64,000 nt of DNA from Bacteroidales bacterium. Lineage in GTDB: Bacteria > Bacteroidota > Bacteroidia > Bacteroidales > P3. The position numbers and the translations under genes are program-made. Location of the stretch: NCBI GenBank assembly GCA_024685285.1, contig JAIKVZ010000035.1, positions 1 through 64,000 of the forward strand, read 5' to 3'. Within the stretch, counting starts at the first letter, position 1. Every line of letters begins with the position of its first letter. Below, piece by piece: positions 51,101 to 58,726 of the stretch. Under the pieces are notes generated by a model, which worked only from the letters and a program-made list of their open reading frames with translations, searched no databases and had not been told where the DNA came from.

Positions 51101-53805
51101 AAGGCAAATGTCTTTGCCTCGTTGCTAAGTGTTGGTTGCCAAAATGCTATGGTCTTTCCTCCAGTTGATGCTATCACGGTTACAATCAAGCCACTGTGAC
51201 GAGTAGCCACTGTCACCGACAGAGTGTCACCTACCTGCGCGGTAGTTGGATTGGCACTTACCCACAAAAGTTCTTTTATATTAATATTATTGTTATCATT
51301 ATTAATAATGGCAACCTCTGTCGAGGTTTTGGCAGTGTCGCCGCTGGCATCGACGGCCATGAGGTCAAGGCGATAGCGTCCAGATGTTAGTGGTGGTAAA
51401 GCAAAGTGACCGCCGCTGATAGAGGCCTTGGTAGCTTGGAATACTTCGCGGTCAATATCTTGGCAGTCATATTCTGTCTCATCGTATGCAACCAGTGGAA
51501 AGCGTTGGTGAAATTCATGACGCGAAAGAGGCTGGTATGCACTGTCTATCATCATCGGGTGCTTATGGCGTGGCACGACAGTGCTACCCATACGTGATAA
51601 ACGCAGTGAGACCTTGCCCTCTATAGGGTTACGACTCAAATCAGTATAAGTAAAGGCCACGCTGTCAAGGTGCGTGGTCATGTCAGGTACATCAAGCAGT
51701 GACACAATACCACCACGATAGCCTACAATCTGAGTATATGATTGTTGATGGGTTTCGCCACTGAGGTCGGTCACGTCGGCACGCACAGTGAACATAAACG
51801 CTGGCTTGTGTGAAAGTTCTACATTCGAGTCGGGTTCGGGTACATATTTTATTACAAATCGGCCGTCGTCGCCGGTAACGGTGGAACCTTCGGCTACTAC
51901 CGTAGTTTCTCCATACCATAAACGTGCGTTACGGCGTTGCACACTGTATGTCACTTTGGCGTTGGCTATAGGTGCATCGGCATACGATACGGCCAAACCT
52001 TCCAATTGGACTTCATGGCCAAAGGCATATGCTTGGTCTGCTTGGATAGTGTTGAGTTGTACCGCAAACTTTGGTTGCTTGTATTCTTCAACCTTCACCA
52101 TACTCATATTACTGGTGTTGCTGCTTTTAAGAGCAATGTGCCACTGGCCGTTGAGGCCGCCGCTGGGCAGTAGAAAGCGTCCAGTAAAGGTACCGTATTC
52201 GTCAGTTATAAGGTGCAGGGTGTCGATGTCACTATAATTAATATCACGCAGAATAGCTGTGACATTGCGCTGAGGCAGTACACGCCCTTGGCTGATGTGA
52301 TCGGTTTCATATATCATACCAACAAACTGCACTTCTTCGCCAGGGTGGTAAAGTGGTCTGTCTGTAAAAATGGAAATTTGTTCTGCAACTTTGGCTGGCG
52401 AGTGCAGATTGCCATTTGTGTAAAATTCTAACTGTCTACCTTCGTATATTGTTCGGTATGTAACAGATGGTTGTCGACCGGATATTGTTGGAAGGTGATA
52501 GGTAAATCGTCCATTGTTATCGGTAGTAGCTGTGGTGGTGTTTAATTTCCAACCGTTTTTATAATATTTCTGCTCCACTTCAATTACAAGTCCTGACACT
52601 GGCCGACCGGTGCTACGTCGCAAAGCGATACCAGCCTCTTGCCCGTCAAGGCGTATTATGTCAAGATTGCTTACCTCAAAATTGTGCACAACAAACCCTT
52701 TGTCTTTCAATGATTTTGATGGGGAGACAATTAGTGTGTATTTGCCTGGATCCAGTGGTGGTAGATATGCTTGTGCCATAGCTTGCCGGTATTCGTTGTT
52801 TGTGGGTACATCCATTTGCCACACCTTTATACGTTGCGGTTTTGAGTAGACTGCGGCACAGTCGGTACAGTTTGGCGTAATCTGTTTTATTACTGCAAAG
52901 TAGAGTCTGCTGATGTTGCGATATGTGATACGCATTATGTCGTAATGCTGGCTCATGGCTACGCTCCCCATCTCTACATTCAATTGCGGCATGGTAATAT
53001 TTTGTTTGAGCATATAGCACTGAGCGGCACCATTGCTGCCGGCAAAGCGTATGTTGGCGGTATCGCAGTAGGCCACGGCTTCGGTAAAGTGGCTTTGCTG
53101 GGTAAGTTTTGAGGCCATGGTGTAGTATAAATCGGCAACTAACGGGCATAAAGATGTGTTGTATTTGTGTAGATATAGAGCAAGGTCTGCGGTAGTTAGG
53201 CTGCGGTTAGGTATGCGGTCAATAAATTCAATCTCACGGAGGTCGAGCCATATACGCAAATATTCGGCATCATTGGCATGGAAGTCTATTAACTTGCGGT
53301 TCAGCCTGTAGGCTTCGGCTGGTGATGCGTTGCTTATCAGGCGTTGCATGAGCAGGTCGTAGAGGGTTGGGGTAATTAGCAGCGAGTCGTTGCTTGTGTG
53401 GCAGAAACGTGCATATGGGTGTATATCGGTATGTTTCAGATACTCTTCATTAGCTAACGCCGCGCTGTCTTTGCCCATCAAGGCTCTACATATTGCCTGA
53501 TCGGCCGGTTGTAGGCTACCGGCTATGTCAGTGTATCGCTCCAGAGCCGAATCTCGCCAATCTTCCTGATAGTAAGAGGCTATGCGCTCGAGGTAGTAGG
53601 CTGACGTAATTGTTTGGCGAGAATTGCCTTCCATTCGGGCGTTATTATAAAGCTTAGTGGCGGCAGAGTAGGCAGTAGAGTACGACTTCTTGGCTATCAA
53701 TGCGTCGATTTTGTCCCATTCGCTATCGTTGACGGTTTGTGCGTTGATGGTGTAGGTCACCGTTAGGATAAAGACAGTGAGCAACAGGCTGCAAATCTTT
53801 TTCAT
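48187..53805 (-). CDS. Alpha-2-macroglobulin family protein without thioester motif
   Basis: Very large exported protein of 1872 residues, signal peptide MKKICSLLLTVFILTVTYTINAQ. It has the bacterial alpha-2-macroglobulin layout: N-terminal helical/TPR-like region (residues 25-270), MG2-type domain with TDRPLYHPGEEVQFVGMIYET near 530, further MG domains, the A2M domain DLLTRWQMRGIAISKDLQTGSV near 1220 and a terpenoid-cyclase-like thioester domain with DNQRSDGSWSWLPDG near 1490. Where relatives have CxEQ after the IWQAIKSMPY segment, this protein has ESPSLIF, so covalent trapping is not expected. The start at 53805 follows a -7 element; a frame start at 53946 does not. It is probably a protease-inhibiting or structural periplasmic/surface protein. 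Monocistronic, divergent from the U32 gene. Confidence 0.92.
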   Translation of the reverse strand: MKKICSLLLTVFILTVTYTINAQTVNDSEWDKIDALIAKKSYSTAYSAATKLYNNARMEGNSRQTITSAYYLERIASYYQEDWRDSALERYTDIAGSLQPADQAICRALMGKDSAALANEEYLKHTDIHPYARFCHTSNDSLLITPTLYDLLMQRLISNASPAEAYRLNRKLIDFHANDAEYLRIWLDLREIEFIDRIPNRSLTTADLALYLHKYNTSLCPLVADLYYTMASKLTQQSHFTEAVAYCDTANIRFAGSNGAAQCYMLKQNITMPQLNVEMGSVAMSQHYDIMRITYRNISRLYFAVIKQITPNCTDCAAVYSKPQRIKVWQMDVPTNNEYRQAMAQAYLPPLDPGKYTLIVSPSKSLKDKGFVVHNFEVSNLDIIRLDGQEAGIALRRSTGRPVSGLVIEVEQKYYKNGWKLNTTTATTDNNGRFTYHLPTISGRQPSVTYRTIYEGRQLEFYTNGNLHSPAKVAEQISIFTDRPLYHPGEEVQFVGMIYETDHISQGRVLPQRNVTAILRDINYSDIDTLHLITDEYGTFTGRFLLPSGGLNGQWHIALKSSNTSNMSMVKVEEYKQPKFAVQLNTIQADQAYAFGHEVQLEGLAVSYADAPIANAKVTYSVQRRNARLWYGETTVVAEGSTVTGDDGRFVIKYVPEPDSNVELSHKPAFMFTVRADVTDLSGETHQQSYTQIVGYRGGIVSLLDVPDMTTHLDSVAFTYTDLSRNPIEGKVSLRLSRMGSTVVPRHKHPMMIDSAYQPLSRHEFHQRFPLVAYDETEYDCQDIDREVFQATKASISGGHFALPPLTSGRYRLDLMAVDASGDTAKTSTEVAIINNDNNNINIKELLWVSANPTTAQVGDTLSVTVATRHSGLIVTVIASTGGKTIAFWQPTLSNEAKTFAFTVDSSMIGGIDINVCAGLDGETVLEHRFTTVEMPGKRLHVSFESFRDKLAPGETETWHLRITNPKTTAPNSNAYSMAMTLYDAALDVYGEIPWNLWPWGSNRTYRFCNLTNQHQHWQLNYMHTATWPESKEYPTALWTLNEAYGFMRGPRILYKTMGHSTRNAASYTATQAFGNEVEAEEAIYANNAANDMLETATVDMERSEETVSQPTEVRSNLGTLAFFAPQLRTDSNGRIEYTFTLPDLLTRWQMRGIAISKDLQTGSVTKTMVTQKQLMVQPNVPRFLRQGDSACFMARVTNVSSSDMAVEVSLSLTGIPTMNKRLTLTAHSSQGVTFGFVVPDSLHAIEYRIVATGNGYADGERGAIAVMSNRAIVTRSVSVYMNGPGNKTIELADLCGNTSGKSHHPLMLCVEYTPNPIWQAIKSMPYIADLESPSLIFTANSLLVNTRARQLAANHPEMLEVFAAWQTDSAAQQSSLMLNADIKQTPLASTPWLRAAESESQLVANLATYMDPSKLASDRAELIRRLIDNQRSDGSWSWLPDGSDPSDYTTRLIVTNIGLMGRDQAGHDLWQAALKGLAYIDRQEQQYYVKYIKPLAKKKQPQCSPTNIAYLYLRSLYEGTAFAGGAKEAHTDYYNNALQRYAESDNLYTQAVMALTFARHRDKKQAQDLLRMLREKSLLSDEAGMYWRQNTGGYNWYNRPIETQAMLIQAFAEIDPADTTSIGLMQQWLLKQKQTTHWGTDVATTSAIEALMVGNEHSSIAARATGTVSVSTDTTTAATAPQAGTGYQSRRWHADNMPATSGHIVYTQTANSIAWGTAYYQYEDEMGNIPASETGVHLTKEVLRLLPDGTTLPANKTTLQVGDKVRIVLNIKIDRTLEYVELIDSRASCLEPLSTASGWRRNSGLSYYLSIGNTDMKFYIDRVDKGRYTAHYDAYVTAPGLYTTGLTTWQCMYAPEFRATAPALTIDVKEQ

Positions 53806-53835
53806 GGTTTTGTTTGCTATAGAATATATAATCTG

Positions 53836-53843
53836 CAAAAGTA
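53836..53843 (-). promoter_or_regulatory. Candidate -7 element of the alpha-2-macroglobulin gene
   Basis: TACTTTTG on the minus strand followed by CAG, 31 bp before the ATG at 53805. Confidence 0.55.
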
Positions 53844-53915
53844 CGAAAAAAATGCCACACCGTAATAAAAATATGTATATATGGATTTTCTTTTTTATGT
53901 TTTGTTTTTTTTGTG

Positions 53916-53923
53916 TACCTTTG
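53916..53923 (+). promoter_or_regulatory. Candidate -7 element of the U32 peptidase gene
   Basis: TACCTTTG followed by CAATTTG, 25 bp before the ATG at 53948. Confidence 0.55.
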
Positions 53924-53947
53924 CAATTTGATTTAGAAGAATACATT

Positions 53948-55189
53948 ATGGTTGAAATAATGAGTCCTGTGGGCTCCTACGAGAGTTTGATGGCTGCTAT
54001 TCAAGGCGGTGCCGGTTCTGTATATTTCGGAGTCGGTAAACTCAATATGCGGTCGCGCTCGGCACACAATTTTACCGCTGCCGACCTTCCGCGCATTGTT
54101 GCCACTGCGCGGGCCGCAGGAGTGCGAACGTACCTAACAGTCAATACTGTTGTATATGACCACGAGCTTGACGAGATGCGCGCCCTCGTAGATTTGGCCA
54201 AACGCGAAGGAGTGAGTGCCATTATTGCTTCGGATGTGGCAGTAATGTCTTATGCCCGCTCCATAGATATGGAGGTTCATATCTCAACGCAATGCAATGT
54301 TTCAAACATTGAAGCTGTGGATTGGTGGGCGCAATTTGCCGACGTAGTGGTGCTGGCCCGCGAACTCTCGCTGCAACAGGTGGCAAGGATAAATAATGAG
54401 ATTGTGGAGCGTGATATACGTGGACCACATGGAAATTTGATGCAGATAGAAATGTTTGCCCATGGCGCCCTTTGTATGAGTATCAGCGGCAAATGCTACC
54501 TGAGCCTTGACAATTGCGATTCTTCGGCTAATCGAGGTGCCTGTTTGCAACTTTGCCGCCGTGGCTATATTGTGAAGGACAAGGAAAGCGACCTTGAATT
54601 AGAGATTGACAACGAATATATAATGTCGCCCAAAGACCTCTGCACCATTGGTTTTGTAGACAAAATGATAAACGCCGGGGTGAAAGTGCTCAAGATTGAG
54701 GGGCGTGGCCGTAGCGCAGACTACGTTAGGACTGTAACTGAGTGCTACCGCGAAGCCGTGCAGGCTGTGGCCGACGGCTCATATAGTCCTGAGCGTATCG
54801 CTGAGTGGACACATCGGTTGGCTACGGTATTCAATAGAGGCTTCTGGGACGGCTATTATTTGGGACGACGTTTGGGCGAGTGGAGCAACCGCTACGGCTC
54901 ACAGGCCACCGAGCAAAAAATCTATCTTGGCCGCATAACCAATTATTTTAACCGTATAAGCGTAGCCGAGGCAAAACTCGAGACCGCAGAGCAACTCTTG
55001 ACCGGCGACAAGATAATGGTTACTGGCGAAACAACCGGTGTATACCTTGACACACCAGCAGAGTTGCGTACCGACAGAGGTGCTGTGAGTAGGGTGGACC
55101 AAGGCGAGAAATTCTCGTTTGTCACAACCGAGCCTCTTCATCGCGGCGATAAAGTTTACAAGGTCGTAACTGTAATTGACGAATTCTAA
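53948..55189 (+). CDS. Peptidase U32 family protein (probable RNA hydroxylation factor)
   Basis: 413-residue cytosolic protein starting MVEIMSPVGSYESLMAAIQGGAGSVYFG, the standard start of the U32 family. The signature EMFAHGALCMSISGKCYLSL (near residues 170-190) and the cysteine set in NCDSSANRGACLQLCRRGY near 191-209 are present. Related TrhP (YegQ) and RlhA in E. coli act in 5-hydroxyuridine/5-hydroxycytidine formation in tRNA or 23S rRNA with iron-sulfur help; which applies here is open. True peptidase activity is proposed for some relatives. It precedes radA by 14 bp. Confidence 0.93.
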   Translation: MVEIMSPVGSYESLMAAIQGGAGSVYFGVGKLNMRSRSAHNFTAADLPRIVATARAAGVRTYLTVNTVVYDHELDEMRALVDLAKREGVSAIIASDVAVMSYARSIDMEVHISTQCNVSNIEAVDWWAQFADVVVLARELSLQQVARINNEIVERDIRGPHGNLMQIEMFAHGALCMSISGKCYLSLDNCDSSANRGACLQLCRRGYIVKDKESDLELEIDNEYIMSPKDLCTIGFVDKMINAGVKVLKIEGRGRSADYVRTVTECYREAVQAVADGSYSPERIAEWTHRLATVFNRGFWDGYYLGRRLGEWSNRYGSQATEQKIYLGRITNYFNRISVAEAKLETAEQLLTGDKIMVTGETTGVYLDTPAELRTDRGAVSRVDQGEKFSFVTTEPLHRGDKVYKVVTVIDEF

Positions 55190-55203
55190 CAACAAGAGAC
55201 ACA

Positions 55204-56595
55204 ATGGCTAAACCAAAAACATACTATTCATGCCGCCAGTGCGGATATCAGTCGTCAAGTTGGCTTGGACGCTGCCCTGAGTGCGGCCAGTGGAATACCT
55301 TCGATGAGGAGGTCGTTGCACCCGTGTCGACCGCTGGCAGAAGTCCGAGACATTCCACTGCGCAGGATTCGTTGCCAAAGTTGCTGCACGAGGTTAGCAG
55401 TAGCGAGACACAGCGCATACCCACCCAGTGTGCCGAGTTTGACCGCGTGCTTGGCGGCGGCATTGTGCCTGGCAGCCTATTGCTCATAGGTGGCGAGCCT
55501 GGCATCGGCAAGTCGACTTTGCTGTTGCAGACAGCTTTGCAACTCAAGGATATGAGGGTCCTCTATGTGAGTGGAGAAGAGAGCGAGCAGCAGATAAAAA
55601 TGCGTGCCGATCGCCTGATGGACCCAAGTGCCCCGGAGCCAATGGCCTGCAACTCGTCGCTGTTTGTAGTGAGCGAGACTTCCACGCAACGTATTTTTGA
55701 ACACATTGAAGCCGTAAAGCCAGAGATGTTGATAGTTGATTCTATTCAGACTGTTAGCACCGACAGGGCACAGAGTTCGGCGGGTTCGGTGACGCAAATT
55801 CGTGAGTGTGCCGCCGAATTTCAGCATTATGCCAAAGAGAGCGGTGTGCCTGTGTTGCTGGTAGGCCATATCACCAAGGACGGTACGCTGGCAGGGCCAA
55901 AGGTCATGGAACACATTGTCGATGCAGTACTCCAGTTTGAGGGCGACAAAAATTATGGCTACCGCATACTAAGAGCTCAAAAAAACCGTTTTGGTTCTAC
56001 TGCCGAGATTGGCATATTCGAGATGCTGGAGGGTGGTTTGCGCCAGGTGGCCAATCCGTCGCAGTTTCTGCTCTCGCAGCGCGACAAGACCTTGAGCGGT
56101 GCTGCCGTGGCTGCCACACTCGAAGGAATTAGACCCATGTTTGTCGAGGTGCAATCGTTGGTGTCGAGCGCCGTGTACGGAACCCCTCAACGTAACGCCA
56201 ACGGGTTCGACCTCAGACGCATGAATATGCTCCTGGCAGTGTTGGAGAAACGCTGCGGTTTCAAACTTGGAGCCAAAGACGTTTTTCTCAACATAGCGGG
56301 TGGCATGAAGGTGAGCGACCCTGCAACCCACCTGGCTGTGGCAAGTTCAATACTGAGCAGTAATGTCGATATAGCCATAGACCCCACAGTGTGCTTTGCG
56401 GCCGAGTTAGGTTTGAGCGGCGAATTGCGGCCCGTGCGCAATCCCATGCAGCGCGTGGCCGAGGCCGACCGGCTTGGCTTTGAGCGCATCTTTGTGTCGG
56501 CCTACGATGCACGCTTGCTCAATAAAAAACGCTACCACCTTGAGGTTATAGGTGTTAGCGTTATAGAGGAGGTGTTTCGCAAACTGTTTGCGTAG
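55204..56595 (+). CDS. radA: DNA repair protein RadA
   Basis: RecA-related helicase helping branch migration in recombinational repair, 463 residues. The N-terminal zinc finger CRQCGYQSSSWLGRCPECGQW (residues about 10-30, four cysteines) is complete; Walker A is GEPGIGKSTLLLQTA near 98; the RadA-specific KNRFG appears as AQKNRFGSTAEIG near 259; the C-terminal Lon-like domain has GLSGELRPVRNPMQRV near 403. It probably shares the U32 promoter. Its stop is 7 bp from the stop of the convergent lipoprotein gene. Confidence 0.96.
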   Translation: MAKPKTYYSCRQCGYQSSSWLGRCPECGQWNTFDEEVVAPVSTAGRSPRHSTAQDSLPKLLHEVSSSETQRIPTQCAEFDRVLGGGIVPGSLLLIGGEPGIGKSTLLLQTALQLKDMRVLYVSGEESEQQIKMRADRLMDPSAPEPMACNSSLFVVSETSTQRIFEHIEAVKPEMLIVDSIQTVSTDRAQSSAGSVTQIRECAAEFQHYAKESGVPVLLVGHITKDGTLAGPKVMEHIVDAVLQFEGDKNYGYRILRAQKNRFGSTAEIGIFEMLEGGLRQVANPSQFLLSQRDKTLSGAAVAATLEGIRPMFVEVQSLVSSAVYGTPQRNANGFDLRRMNMLLAVLEKRCGFKLGAKDVFLNIAGGMKVSDPATHLAVASSILSSNVDIAIDPTVCFAAELGLSGELRPVRNPMQRVAEADRLGFERIFVSAYDARLLNKKRYHLEVIGVSVIEEVFRKLFA

Positions 56596-56602
56596 CCCTT
56601 GC

Positions 56603-57091
56603 TTACGGACGCACGGCGCAGATGCGGATGGTGTAGTTGGGAATGTTGAGCATATCGCTTGGCGGATTTCCGTCAAGGTCTTCAATGATAAACTGGATGT
56701 AGCCAGGCTCGAAGATAAAGCGCAGGTTTTCGCCAACAATCTGGTAGTCGGTGCCTATGACAGCGCCTGTGGAATCAAGCACATCGACAGGGCATGACAC
56801 AGGGACGATGAATGGGAGCGGATTTTGGGCACCGTTGGTGTAGATGTAGGCGTGAACTTGGCCGTTGTCTACCACCTCTTCGGTCAGGGCGTTCCACTGC
56901 ACGGTGGCGTAGTAGTAATCGATATAGGGGTTGGGGTTGCCGTTGGCATCGTATACTACTGCGGTGTGAGGGTGCCAGTCGTTTGCCTGGAGCACCACAA
57001 CGTCGGAGAAACTGTTGTAGTCGTCGCGGTCGCACGATGTGGTGAAGGTCAGCGCCATCAAGGCAATCAGTGGGAGGATTAATCGTTTCAT
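56603..57091 (-). CDS. Small lipoprotein of unknown function
   Basis: 162 residues. Lipoprotein signal MKRLILPLIALMALTFTTSCDRDD with Cys near 20. The mature part is predicted mostly beta, ending in a region SDMLNIPNYTIRICAVRP. I do not recognise a family. It has its own -7 element and converges on radA with 7 bp between stops and no separate terminator. Confidence 0.8.
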   Translation of the reverse strand: MKRLILPLIALMALTFTTSCDRDDYNSFSDVVVLQANDWHPHTAVVYDANGNPNPYIDYYYATVQWNALTEEVVDNGQVHAYIYTNGAQNPLPFIVPVSCPVDVLDSTGAVIGTDYQIVGENLRFIFEPGYIQFIIEDLDGNPPSDMLNIPNYTIRICAVRP

Positions 57092-57132
57092 TGTTCTATT
57101 GTTTATTTGTTTGTGTTTCTTAAATTCTGCTG

Positions 57133-57140
57133 CAAAGATA
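57133..57140 (-). promoter_or_regulatory. Candidate -7 element of the small lipoprotein gene
   Basis: TATCTTTG on the minus strand followed by CAGCAG, 42 bp before the ATG at 57091. Confidence 0.6.
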
Positions 57141-57255
57141 CATATTTTTTTTCAGGAAAAACCTTAAAAATGCAAGAAAATTATTTTATGCCGGAACAAT
57201 GCCAGTTGCTATGTGCACATTGTGAATGAGATACGTTCACGGTAGCCAACTTTTT

Positions 57256-57286
57256 TTGCGTGGGTGGATTATTTTGTGTATCTTTG
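57256..57286 (+). promoter_or_regulatory. Promoter of the DRTGG-domain gene
   Basis: TTG at 57256-57258, 20-bp spacer and TATCTTTG at 57279-57286. The gene starts 103 bp later, leaving a leader of about 95 nt that may fold. Confidence 0.65.
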
Positions 57287-57297
57287 CAACTTGAAAG

Positions 57298-57349
57298 AAG
57301 CAGGGCATGGCAGCCGCACCGGGCACCCGATTGGCAGGCAATTCTGCTT
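57298..57349 (+). promoter_or_regulatory. Possible structured leader of the DRTGG-domain transcript
   Basis: AAGCAG (57298-57303) can pair with CTGCTT (57344-57349), enclosing a GC-rich part with CGG-GCAC-CCG. No known riboswitch class was recognised. Ordinary leader sequence is the alternative. Confidence 0.25.
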
Positions 57350-57388
57350 TGAAGAACCGATTTGCAAACTATAACAACGACAATTATT

Positions 57389-57724
57389 ATGAAAGTTAAG
57401 GAACTTGTTGATGCTTTGGGACTTATGGTCCTTTCGGGCGAGAACGGCTTGGATCGCGAGATTGAGGGCTGCTATGTGAGCGACCTGCTTAGCGATGTGA
57501 TGGGCAACGCCGATATGGGCGATGTGTGGGTGACTCTGCAGACCCACAAGAATGTGATGGCCATCGCCTCGCTCAAGGAGCTGGCTTGCGTGGTGCTCGT
57601 CAAAGACCAGCAGGCCGCCCCGGACACGCTCGAGCAGAGCAACGAAGAGGGTATACCATTCCTCAGCACCTCAATGCAGACCTACGAGACCGTGGGCAAG
57701 ATATACCAGCTGTTGAATGCGTGA
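57389..57724 (+). CDS. DRTGG domain protein
   Basis: 111-residue protein with the DRTGG-like domain: MKVKELVDALGLMVLSGENG, then IEGCYVSDLLSDVMGNADMGDVWVTLQ near residues 30-56 and ACVVLVKDQQ near 70. In Clostridia and Bacteroidetes such proteins occur near PHP-domain and NADH/hydrogenase genes, and the next gene here is a PHP protein. No hydrogenase is visible in the window. The last residues LLNA and the stop come from a simple repeat GAATGCGTGAATGTGC, suggesting that the original end has been replaced. Confidence 0.82.
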   Translation: MKVKELVDALGLMVLSGENGLDREIEGCYVSDLLSDVMGNADMGDVWVTLQTHKNVMAIASLKELACVVLVKDQQAAPDTLEQSNEEGIPFLSTSMQTYETVGKIYQLLNA

Positions 57725-57800
57725 ATGTGCAAATGCGTGAATGCGTAAGCGGCTGACGAAATCAACACTAACGCAATAACACATTAACACTATAACACAT
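57714..57800. repeat. Simple-sequence intergenic repeat
   Basis: Units such as GAATGCGTGAATGTGC, AATGCGTGAATGCGTAAG and then AACACTAACGCAATAACAC-ATTAACAC fill the space between the DRTGG and PHP genes. The reverse complement of the first part resembles the second repeat block in purL. Confidence 0.65.
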
Positions 57801-57804
57801 TATT

Positions 57805-58572
57805 ATGGCTCCGTTCAAAGCCGATTTGCACATTCATACGGTGCTCTCGCCGTGCGGCGACCTCGAGATGTCGCCCACGGCCATTGTTGAGCGCGCTATG
57901 GCCCGCGGCCTGGATATGATTGCCATCACCGACCACAACACCACCCGCCAGGTCAAGACAACACAGAAGGTGGGTCGCGACCGCGGCCTCTTCGTGCTTG
58001 GCGGTGTCGAGATCACCTCGCAGGAGGAGGCTCATTGCCTGGCCTATTTCGAGGCCGACGACCAACTCGATGAGTTTCAGCAGTTTTTAGACCAGCATCT
58101 GCCGCCTATACCCAACGACGAGGACCGTTTCGGCTACCAACTCATTGTCGACGAGAACGACGAGATTACCGGCGAGGAGCAGTACCACCTGCTCAACGCC
58201 CTCGACGTGGATATCGACGGGCTTTACGACGAGGTGCACCGCATTGGCGGCCTCTTTGTGCCGGCGCATATCAACAAAGGCACCACGTCGCTCATGAGTC
58301 AATTGGGTTTTGTGCCGCCAGACCTCAAGGCCGACGGGCTCGAAATCAACTTCCGTACCACCAGGGACGAAATCCTGAAGAAGTTCGCATACCTCAAACG
58401 CTTCAACTTCATTACCGACAGCGATGCACATTTTATTGACAATGTGGGCGATGTATACAACGTGTGTTATTTGGAGCACCGCACGTTTGCCGAGTTTGGC
58501 ATGGCACTCCGCGGCGATGAGGGCCGTTATATAGATACCATGTATTTCCGCGACCACAAACTGCCGCGCTAA
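57805..58572 (+). CDS. PHP domain metal-dependent phosphoesterase
   Basis: 255-residue PHP-fold protein. The four PHP motifs are visible: DLHIHTVLSPCGDLEMSP near residues 6-23, AITDHNTTRQVK near 40-51, FVLGGVEITSQEEAHCLAYF near 68-87, PAHINKG near 153 and ITDSDAHFID near 209-218. Metal-binding His and Asp are in place. Members hydrolyse phosphoesters such as nucleotides or histidinol phosphate; this subgroup has no fixed substrate. It follows the DRTGG gene by 80 bp of repeat DNA. Confidence 0.9.
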   Translation: MAPFKADLHIHTVLSPCGDLEMSPTAIVERAMARGLDMIAITDHNTTRQVKTTQKVGRDRGLFVLGGVEITSQEEAHCLAYFEADDQLDEFQQFLDQHLPPIPNDEDRFGYQLIVDENDEITGEEQYHLLNALDVDIDGLYDEVHRIGGLFVPAHINKGTTSLMSQLGFVPPDLKADGLEINFRTTRDEILKKFAYLKRFNFITDSDAHFIDNVGDVYNVCYLEHRTFAEFGMALRGDEGRYIDTMYFRDHKLPR

Positions 58573-58616
58573 TCATTCACTGTACTAAGTTGCTGTAAGT
58601 ATGGCTCTTGTTCGCC

Positions 58617-58691
58617 TTTTGTTCGGTTGGCGTGGAGGGTTGCCCGAACCCTGCCCGATGTCAACCCGACCTTAACCCGAACCTAACCTAT
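58617..58691 (-). repeat. Dispersed intergenic repeat, copy 6
   Basis: On the minus strand from 58690: TAGGTTAGGTTCGGG-TTAAGGTCGGGTTGAC-ATCGGGCAGGGTTCGGG, then the distal CCGAACAAAA at 58626-58617. It lies between the convergent PHP and BtuG-like genes. Confidence 0.85.
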
Positions 58692-58726
58692 CTATAGTGT
58701 TGTTTTTCAGTTGGTTGCAAAAAGGA

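Noticed and set aside
53806-53946. N-terminal extension of the alpha-2-macroglobulin to 53946
   Set aside because: It passes through its own and the divergent -7 elements and precedes a normal signal peptide.
10201-58691. The six dispersed repeats as a CRISPR array or as terminators
   Set aside because: Copies are kilobases apart with no spacers, and in most cases a separate stem-loop terminator lies next to them; the potential GTTCGG/CCGAAC stem has no T-run after it.
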